In this document: positions 1 to 5,591 of the stretch, piece by piece
Layout: every line of letters starts with the position of its first letter
How positions within the stretch are numbered: position 1 is the first letter of the stretch
Assembly: GCA_045641505.1 (NCBI GenBank)
Contig: JAZUHB010000130.1
Coordinates: forward strand, 1 to 5,591
Origin: JAZQNF01 sp045641505
GTDB lineage: Bacteria; Bacillota; Clostridia; Lachnospirales; Bianqueaceae
Length of the DNA stretch: 5,591 nt
Direction: 5' to 3'
Position numbers and translations under genes: made by a program
Notes under the pieces: generated by a model
The model's database searches: none
What the model was told of the DNA's origin: nothing
What the model saw: the letters and a program-made list of their open reading frames with translations, nothing else

Positions 1-1514
<1,514 letters not shown>

Positions 1515-1516
<2 letters not shown>

Positions 1517-1520
1517 GGAG
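1515..1520 (+). promoter_or_regulatory. Ribosome binding site of radA, overlapping the clpC stop
   Basis: AAGGAG lies five bases before the ATG at 1526, and its first two bases are part of the clpC TAA (1514-1516). This fixes the radA start and suggests translational coupling of the two genes. Confidence 0.85.
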
Positions 1521-1525
1521 TTCGC

Positions 1526-2950
1526 ATGGCAAAAAGTTCTGTGAAATACGTCTGCGCCGACTGCGGCTACGAGAGTGCCCGCTGGTTCGGCCGCTGTCCC
1601 TCCTGCCAGGGCTGGACGGTCGAGGAGCGCGAGGCGGAGGATAAGCCGAAGGCCGTCACCGCCGCGTCCGCCCGTCCCGTACAGGGCACCGGCCTCCGGA
1701 AACTCGCCCAGGTCTCCGCGGAGACCAGCGACCGGATCGTCACCGGCATGGACGAGCTGGACCGGGTCCTCGGCGGCGGCATCACCCGCGACAGCGTCGT
1801 GATCGTGGCGGCCAAGCCAGGCGCCGGCAAATCGACGCTGCTTATGCAGATCGCGGACGTGGTCGCGTCCCTCGGGCTCCGCTGTCTCTACGTGTCCGGC
1901 GAGGAGAGCGAAGGACAGCTCCGCCGCCGCGCCGAGCGGATCCTGCCCGGCATCCGGGAGAACATCTGGGTCCAGTCCACCGGCAGCATGAACGAGGTGC
2001 TCGCCTCCGTCGCGGAGACCGACCCGGACCTCATCATCCTGGACAGCATCCAGACCTTCACGCTGGCGGAATTTCCGTCCCGCCCCGGCACGCCGACCCA
2101 GATCGTCGAATGCACCAACGCGGTGATCGGCCTGGCGAAGGACCCGAAGCGCCCGCGCGCGGTCTTCCTGGCCGGTCAGCTCACGAAGGAAGACGAGCTC
2201 GCCGGCGTCCGCACCCTGGAGCATATGGTCGACACCGTGCTCTACATGGAAGCGGACCCCTCAGAGGAGCTTCGCGTCCTTTCCGCGACGAAGAACCGCT
2301 TCGGCAGCACCGGCGAGATGGGCTTCTTCACGATGGAGGAGGACGGTCTCCGTCCCATCGGGAATCCCTCCGAGTATTTCATGACTCGCCGCAGCGAGGC
2401 CCAGAAGGTGAACGGCACGGCCCTCACCGCGATCAAAGAGGGCAGCCGTCCGATGGTCGCCGAGGTCGAGTCGCTGGTCAGCCGCTCGTTCACGCCGTAC
2501 CCCACCCGCATTTCCGAATGCATGAAGCGGGAGCAGCTCGCTACGCTCATCTCGATTCTCGAGCAGCGCGGGCGGATCGCCCTTTACGATAAGAACGTCG
2601 TGCTGAAGACCGCCGCGGGACTCCGCCTGACCCAGTCCTCGGCGAATCTGGCCGCGATCGTCTCCATCGTATCCTCGGCTATCGCGCGGCCGGTCGACCC
2701 GGACACCGTCTTTATCGGCGATGTGAGCCTGACCGGAGAGCTGCGCCGCGTGCCGTCCATGGAGAGCATGGTGCGCGAGCTCATCCGCATGAAATTCAAG
2801 ACGGTGATCGTGCCGAAGGGCGCGCTTCGCCGCGAAAACCTGAAGAAGACCGAAGGCGTCACGCTCGTGGAGGCAGCGACGCTCGCGGAGGTGCTCCGCC
2901 TCGTATTCGGCGAAAATTACCATCAGACAAGGAACACGGAAGATGCTTGA
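1526..2950 (+). CDS. radA: DNA repair protein RadA (Sms), divergent C-terminal domain
   Basis: RadA is a RecA-related, DnaB-like hexameric ATPase that drives branch migration of recombination intermediates. The 474 residues show the family layout: an N-terminal zinc finger (Cys10, Cys13, Cys24, Cys27), a P-loop with AKPGAGKST (residues 96-104), Walker B LIILD (169-173), the RadA-specific KNRFG motif (256-260), and a Lon-protease-like C-terminal domain (about 297-460). The length is normal for the family (about 450-470). Two points differ from the Bacillus-type protein as I recall it. The first Walker A glycine is alanine (allowed by the general [AG]xxxxGK[ST] pattern). The usual FGNPRR-type stretch opening the Lon-like domain is replaced by SRSFTPYPTRISECMKREQ (319-337). 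Similar variants probably occur in other Clostridia, so this is likely a lineage form, not a defect. The gene follows clpC by nine bases and overlaps the next gene by eight. Confidence 0.95.
   Translation: MAKSSVKYVCADCGYESARWFGRCPSCQGWTVEEREAEDKPKAVTAASARPVQGTGLRKLAQVSAETSDRIVTGMDELDRVLGGGITRDSVVIVAAKPGAGKSTLLMQIADVVASLGLRCLYVSGEESEGQLRRRAERILPGIRENIWVQSTGSMNEVLASVAETDPDLIILDSIQTFTLAEFPSRPGTPTQIVECTNAVIGLAKDPKRPRAVFLAGQLTKEDELAGVRTLEHMVDTVLYMEADPSEELRVLSATKNRFGSTGEMGFFTMEEDGLRPIGNPSEYFMTRRSEAQKVNGTALTAIKEGSRPMVAEVESLVSRSFTPYPTRISECMKREQLATLISILEQRGRIALYDKNVVLKTAAGLRLTQSSANLAAIVSIVSSAIARPVDPDTVFIGDVSLTGELRRVPSMESMVRELIRMKFKTVIVPKGALRRENLKKTEGVTLVEAATLAEVLRLVFGENYHQTRNTEDA
2929..2933 (+). promoter_or_regulatory. 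Ribosome binding site inside the end of radA
   Basis: AAGGA stands nine bases before the ATG at 2943, within the last codons of radA. It supports the upstream start at 2943 over the in-frame ATG at 2988. Confidence 0.7.
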
Positions 2951-3656
2951 TTACGAGAAGGATTACGAGAAGGCCCAGTTTGCGAAAATGAACCGGAAAG
3001 AAAAGCTCGAGCACATCTGGACTTATTACAAGGTCCCGATTTTTCTCGTGCTGCTCGGTATTTTCGTGGTCGGCTGGTGTGTGAACCACTATATCCTGAA
3101 TCCGCCGCCCGAGGTGGGCTTCCGGGTCGTGACCTACGGCCCGTATTCCAGCTACACCAAGGCGGAAGAGCTGAGCGACCGTTATCAGGAGCGCTTCGCG
3201 GAGCTTCTGGGCGAGAAGATCGCGCTGGTGCAGAGCGTGCAGGATTATTCCGGCAACGAGATGTACTACGAGGAGGCGATGGCCTCCGTCACACAGATCA
3301 CGGCGCTCGTGTCCGCGGGCGACCTGGACATTCTGATCTCCGGGATCGCGCCGACCGCGACCTTCGGCCTGGGCGGCTTTTTCGAACCGCTCGACAGTTT
3401 CTTTACCGCGGACGAGTTCGGAGCCCTCGTGGGCAGGCTCCAGGAAACGACAGGGCGCAAGGACGTGATCCTCTACGGCCCGATCGATGAGAGGGAGCCG
3501 GAAAAGCTGTACCCGATCGCCTTCCTGCTTACCGGCGAGGAGGAACGGGCTCTCGTCTCGGAGGGCGACTACTATGTCGGCATCATCGCGAACGCCCCTG
3601 CGCCCGAAATCGTGCGCGCCTACGTCCGCAGCCTCGTTTTCGGAGATGAGTCCTGA
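2943..3656 (+). CDS. Single-pass membrane protein of unknown function with solute-binding-like outer domain
   Basis: I do not recognise a named family. The 237 residues begin with a charged cytoplasmic segment (1-30) holding a DYEK-DYEK repeat, followed by one hydrophobic helix (about 31-49, PIFLVLLGIFVVGWCV). Positive charges before the helix (RKEK, K30) predict N-in, with the rest (53-237) outside the membrane. The outer part reads as alternating strands and helices: VGFRVVTYG (58-66), DILISG (129-134), FFEPLDSFFTADEF (146-159), YPIAFLL (190-196), and YYVGIIANAP followed by a helix (210-232). The PLDSFF segment and the late GIIANAP-helix resemble extracellular solute-binding proteins. That is inference only, since no lipobox or transporter genes are present. 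The start overlaps the radA stop by eight bases and the stop overlaps the hemW start by one, so it is almost certainly co-translated with them. Being a real gene is near certain; its function is unknown. Confidence 0.88.
   Translation: MLDYEKDYEKAQFAKMNRKEKLEHIWTYYKVPIFLVLLGIFVVGWCVNHYILNPPPEVGFRVVTYGPYSSYTKAEELSDRYQERFAELLGEKIALVQSVQDYSGNEMYYEEAMASVTQITALVSAGDLDILISGIAPTATFGLGGFFEPLDSFFTADEFGALVGRLQETTGRKDVILYGPIDEREPEKLYPIAFLLTGEEERALVSEGDYYVGIIANAPAPEIVRAYVRSLVFGDES
2949..2972 (+). repeat. Perfect 12-base tandem repeat at the start of the membrane protein gene
   Basis: GATTACGAGAAG occurs twice head to tail (2949-2960 and 2961-2972) and encodes DYEK-DYEK at residues 3-10 of the membrane protein. 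The two copies are identical including third codon positions. The first copy overlaps the last two bases of the radA stop codon. Confidence 0.9.
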
Positions 3657-4801
3657 TGGAAGCCTGTGAACTTTACCTGCACGTTCCCTTCTGCCTGCGG
3701 AAATGCCGCTATTGCGACTTCCTTTCCTTTCCCGCGGCGGAGGAGACGCAGAAGAAGTATCTGGAGGTCCTGGCGGAGGAGATCCGCCGGACCGCCCCCG
3801 CGGAGCGTATCGACGTGCGCTCCGTTTTTTTCGGAGGCGGAACGCCGTCGCTTCTTCCGGGCGAAGCGGTCGCGGAGCTGATGGAGACGGTCCGGGAGCG
3901 CTTCCGGCTGCTGCCCTCGGCCGAGGTCACGCTCGAGGCCAATCCGGGCACCTTCGACCGTTCCAAGGCGGAAAAGTGGCTGGTGGCCGGCGTGAACCGG
4001 ATCTCGATGGGCGTGCAGTCCTTCGATGACGCGCTGCTCGCGCGCCTGGGCCGCATCCACGACGCGGAGACCGCGAGGCGTCAGTTCGCGCTCCTGCGGG
4101 AGGCGGGCTTCCGAAATCTCTCGATGGACCTGATGATGGGCCTTCCCGGTCAGACCGCCGGCACTTGGGAGCGGACGCTCCGGGAGGCGGTCTCGCTCGG
4201 ACCCGAGCACCTGTCCTGCTACAGCCTGATCGTGGAGGAGGGCACGCCCTTCTTCGCCGAGCAGGAGGCGGGTACGCTCGGGCTTCCTTCCGAGGAAGAG
4301 GAGCGGGTGATGTACGGGTTTACCTGCGATTTCCTGGCCGGGCAGGGCTTCGCGCAGTACGAAATCAGCAATTTCGCCCGGCCCGGGTATGAGAGCGTCC
4401 ACAACAGCGGCTATTGGCAGCGCGTTCCCTATTTCGGCTTCGGCCTGGGCGCGGCGTCGCTCGTCCTCGGCGAGGAAGGGGAACGGCGGTATTCGAACGT
4501 CCGCGAGCTCGGCAGCTATCTCGAGTCCGCCGGAGATCCGTCCCTTCTTCACACGGAGGAGGAGCTTCTCTCCGACACGGACCGGGAGGAGGAGTTCATG
4601 TTCCTCGGGCTCCGGATGAACGAGGGAGTGAGCGCGGAGCGCTTCCGCGAAACCTTCGGTGTTTCACTCGGGGAGGTCTACGGGACGGCGCTTCGCGACA
4701 ATATCGGCAAGGGGCTGATGGAAGAGGCGGACGGCCGCTTCCGCCTGACCGCCCGCGGCCGCGACCTCGGCAATCTCGTCTTCGGCAGTTTTCTGCAGTG
4801 A
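3656..4801 (+). CDS. hemW: Radical SAM heme chaperone HemW (formerly annotated as HemN-like coproporphyrinogen oxidase)
   Basis: HemW binds heme and a 4Fe-4S cluster and is thought to deliver heme to target proteins in the cytoplasm. The 381 residues fit the family length. The radical SAM motif CX3CX2C is at Cys13, Cys17 and Cys20, followed by Phe22. True HemN oxidases have a fourth cysteine at that place, so Phe22 points to HemW. GGGTPS (60-65) is the SAM-binding glycine motif. The heme-binding HNxxYW motif is intact as HNSGYW (249-254). EISNFAR (236-242) and the C-terminal helical domain (about 310-381, EEEFMFLGLR...) are also typical. The start is set by the first ATG in a TGATG overlap with the upstream gene, with GGAG at 3642-3645 ten bases before it. 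In many Bacillota hemW sits beside lepA and hrcA; here it closes a clpC-radA unit instead. Many databases would still label this an oxygen-independent coproporphyrinogen oxidase. Confidence 0.96.
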   Translation: MEACELYLHVPFCLRKCRYCDFLSFPAAEETQKKYLEVLAEEIRRTAPAERIDVRSVFFGGGTPSLLPGEAVAELMETVRERFRLLPSAEVTLEANPGTFDRSKAEKWLVAGVNRISMGVQSFDDALLARLGRIHDAETARRQFALLREAGFRNLSMDLMMGLPGQTAGTWERTLREAVSLGPEHLSCYSLIVEEGTPFFAEQEAGTLGLPSEEEERVMYGFTCDFLAGQGFAQYEISNFARPGYESVHNSGYWQRVPYFGFGLGAASLVLGEEGERRYSNVRELGSYLESAGDPSLLHTEEELLSDTDREEEFMFLGLRMNEGVSAERFRETFGVSLGEVYGTALRDNIGKGLMEEADGRFRLTARGRDLGNLVFGSFLQ

Positions 4802-4821
4802 CGGGGTTTTCCGCCGCAAAA

Positions 4822-4865
4822 GAAATAAGAAAGCAGACATTCACGCATGTCTGCTTTGTTATTTC
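4822..4865 (+). terminator. Long hairpin terminator after hemW, possibly bidirectional
   Basis: An 11-bp perfect stem AAAGCAGACAT / ATGTCTGCTTT (4830-4840 and 4847-4857) encloses a six-base loop. After a single G/G mismatch it extends by seven more pairs (4822-4828 with 4859-4865). It begins 20 bases after the hemW stop. There is no clean T-tract after the full stem. The T-rich part CTTTGTTATTT lies in the outer 3' arm, so the inner 11-bp stem followed by that run would act as terminator. The opposite strand shows a similar T-rich run (CTTTCTTATTTCTTTT), so termination in both directions is possible. Confidence 0.8.
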
Positions 4866-4950
4866 CTGACAGAATGGTTTTTGAAGCGGAAGCCGAATGA
4901 CGGGCAGCCGGACAGGCATGAAAAAATCTTCCTGAGTAAATACACAATTC

Positions 4951-4979
4951 TTGATTTTTTGTCGCACATCTTTTATAGT
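4951..4979 (+). promoter_or_regulatory. Sigma-A-type promoter for the secreted protein gene
   Basis: TTGATT (4951-4956) and TATAGT (4974-4979) are separated by the ideal 17 bases, matching the consensus at 4 of 6 and 5 of 6 positions. Transcription would start near 4986 and give a leader of about 195 bases before the ATG at 5181. It lies in AT-rich DNA just after the hemW terminator. No better -35/-10 pair was found nearer the gene. Confidence 0.7.
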
Positions 4980-5093
4980 AAAAAATGTACATATCTTTGC
5001 TCGTGTTACATATTTTTTATGCAATATGCACTAACCGTTCTGCATATATTGTTCTTCTGCGCTCATTTCGATAAAGAAGCCCGAAACCATGAA

Positions 5094-5129
5094 CCGAAAC
5101 GTTTTCTATTCCGTCAGAAAACGGTTCGG
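5094..5129 (+). promoter_or_regulatory. Strong leader hairpin (candidate antiterminator or stabilising stem)
   Basis: CCGAAACGTTTTCT (5094-5107) pairs with AGAAAACGGTTCGG (5116-5129) at 13 of 14 positions around an eight-base loop. The single mismatch is A5099 against G5124. It has no T-tract directly after it, so it is not itself a standard terminator. Its 3' arm shares bases 5125-5129 with a second, shorter hairpin. Confidence 0.5.
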
Positions 5130-5152
5130 CTCAGCGGCCGGAAGGTTTTTTT
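5125..5152 (+). terminator. Possible weak attenuator hairpin with T7 run
   Basis: TTCGGC (5125-5130) can pair with GCC-G-GAA (5137-5143, one bulged G) around a six-base loop. GG and seven T (5146-5152) follow, as in an intrinsic terminator. The stem is only six pairs. The T run could also pair with AAAAAC at 5155-5160, which weakens the call. It would compete with the hairpin at 5094-5129. Confidence 0.28.
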
Positions 5153-5170
5153 ATAAAAACATTCAAAGAA

Positions 5171-5174
5171 AGGA
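5171..5174 (+). promoter_or_regulatory. Ribosome binding site of the secreted protein
   Basis: AGGA within AAAGGAA stands six bases before the ATG at 5181. Together with the signal peptide that follows at once, this fixes the start. Confidence 0.85.
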
Positions 5175-5180
5175 ACTCGT

Positions 5181-5591
5181 ATGAAGAAGAAATTTCTTTC
5201 TGCTCTGCTGTGCGCAGCGATGGTGCTTTGCTCCTTCGCCTTCGCACCGAAGGAAGTCGAGGCTTCTCAGAACAACGTCGTTGGTTCTGTGAAAGCTCAG
5301 AAGGCTTACCTTGCTCCTAACATGGACGCGATCGACGCTTCCTGGGGTACTCCGTTCCATCTGGACGCGACTACCCTGAACACCGGTGTCTGCAACTACT
5401 CTGCCACCAGTGACGCGACCGAAGCGGACGTCTATGTGCTGTGGGATGACACCTATCTGTACATGGCTGTCGCCTCCCCCGATAACGACCTCGTGGGCGG
5501 CCCCGATGCCTATGTCGGCGACGGTGTCCAGATCTGGATCTACGATGAGACCGGTGCGGTCCAGTACTCCAACTTCTGCGTGACCCAGGAC
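5181..5591 (+). CDS. Secreted protein with CBM9/DOMON-like domain (3' end missing)
   Basis: The frame runs open to the window edge, giving 137 residues of a longer protein. It begins with a signal peptide: MKKK, a hydrophobic core (5-22), and a likely signal peptidase I site after VEA (26-28). AFA (20-22) is a second possible site. The cysteines at 11 and 17 lack a lipobox, so it is probably not a lipoprotein. Residues about 41-137 match the family 9 carbohydrate-binding/DOMON-like pattern: APNMDAIDASW (45-55, usual 'P.iDG..dE.W'), VYVLWDDTYLYMAVASPD (84-101), and GDGVQIWIYDETG (113-125, usual 'gDsvei.id'). These domains bind sugars or heme in other proteins; the ligand here is unknown. Codon use differs from the genes upstream: 7 of 19 Ala codons are GCT and 4 of 9 Ser codons are TCT, while hemW appears to use no GCT. 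With its own promoter this suggests high expression. It could be a glycan-binding enzyme, a surface-layer protein or an adhesin; the missing part decides. Confidence 0.88.
   Translation, partial: MKKKFLSALLCAAMVLCSFAFAPKEVEASQNNVVGSVKAQKAYLAPNMDAIDASWGTPFHLDATTLNTGVCNYSATSDATEADVYVLWDDTYLYMAVASPDNDLVGGPDAYVGDGVQIWIYDETGAVQYSNFCVTQD

Larger units (their letters stand above)
4986..5180 (+). other. Predicted long structured 5' leader of the secreted protein gene
   Basis: This is the non-coding stretch between the predicted transcription start and the ATG at 5181. It is AT-rich up to about 5070 and mixed after that. Possible hairpins are CAATATGCA with TGCATATATTG (5022-5030 / 5041-5051, two-base bulge) and the stronger one at 5094-5129. 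A direct repeat CCGAAAC occurs at 5081-5087 and 5094-5100. I do not recognise a known riboswitch or T-box. Such leaders can stabilise abundant mRNAs or control them, and the sequence alone does not decide. The part before the promoter (4866-4950) shows nothing I can name. Confidence 0.45.

Noticed and set aside
2261..2923. 220-codon open frame on the minus strand opposite radA
   Set aside because: Antisense to the conserved RadA Lon-like domain, with no recognisable motif in its translation.
3620..4552. 310-codon open frame on the minus strand opposite hemW
   Set aside because: It lies wholly antisense to a clear HemW; long shadow frames are common in GC-rich coding DNA, and the translation (rich in R, E, L, H and A) shows no recognisable motif.
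3656..4801. Call as oxygen-independent coproporphyrinogen III oxidase HemN
   Set aside because: Phe22 replaces the fourth cysteine of true HemN, and the HNxxYW heme-binding motif of HemW is present.
4881..5156. 91-codon plus-strand frame in the intergenic region
   Set aside because: It would start at TTG without a ribosome binding site, crosses the predicted promoter and leader hairpins, and its translation resembles no protein I know.
5152..5157. TATAAA as a -10 box close to the 5181 gene
   Set aside because: No acceptable -35 hexamer lies 16-19 bases upstream; it is better explained as the edge of the T7/A-rich tract.
5187..5198. Perfect palindrome AAGAAATTTCTT inside the signal peptide codons
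   Set aside because: It has no loop for an RNA hairpin and is explained by Lys-Lys-Phe-Leu codons; an operator role has no support.

Overview
The window looks like a chromosomal segment of a high-GC member of the Bacillota (Clostridia-type). The main evidence is a class III AAA+ ATPase of ClpC type followed directly by radA, an order well known from the ctsR-mcsA-mcsB-clpC-radA stress operon of Gram-positive bacteria. Clear AGGA-type ribosome binding sites, tight gene overlaps and a sigma-A-like promoter agree with this. The species cannot be fixed from the window.

Bases 1-4865 form one compact plus-strand gene run. It opens inside clpC (5' end cut off). Next come radA (its ribosome binding site overlaps the clpC stop), a single-pass membrane protein of unknown function (8-base overlap with radA) and hemW (TGATG overlap). 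A long hairpin at 4822-4865 closes the run. Three of the four genes are recognisable housekeeping genes: protein quality control, recombinational repair, and a radical-SAM heme chaperone. The third gene (2943-3656) is the unknown. It has a cytoplasmic N-terminus, one membrane helix, and an outer domain that loosely resembles an extracellular solute-binding protein.

Bases 4866-5180 are AT-rich and non-coding, unlike the GC-rich genes to the left. They hold a good promoter (4951-4979) and a predicted leader of about 195 bases with several possible hairpins. Two of these overlap and could be mutually exclusive, the second being followed by a run of seven T.

From 5181 to the right edge is the start of a secreted protein: a signal peptide, then a CBM9/DOMON-like beta-sandwich domain, cut off by the window end. 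Its codon use differs visibly from hemW (many GCT and TCT codons). With its own promoter and long leader, this suggests an abundantly expressed surface or secreted protein.

No tRNA, rRNA, CRISPR array, transposase or phage gene was seen. Nothing here amounts to a clear new system. The best leads are the unknown membrane protein in the radA-hemW unit, the divergent RadA C-terminal domain, and the structured leader of the secreted protein.
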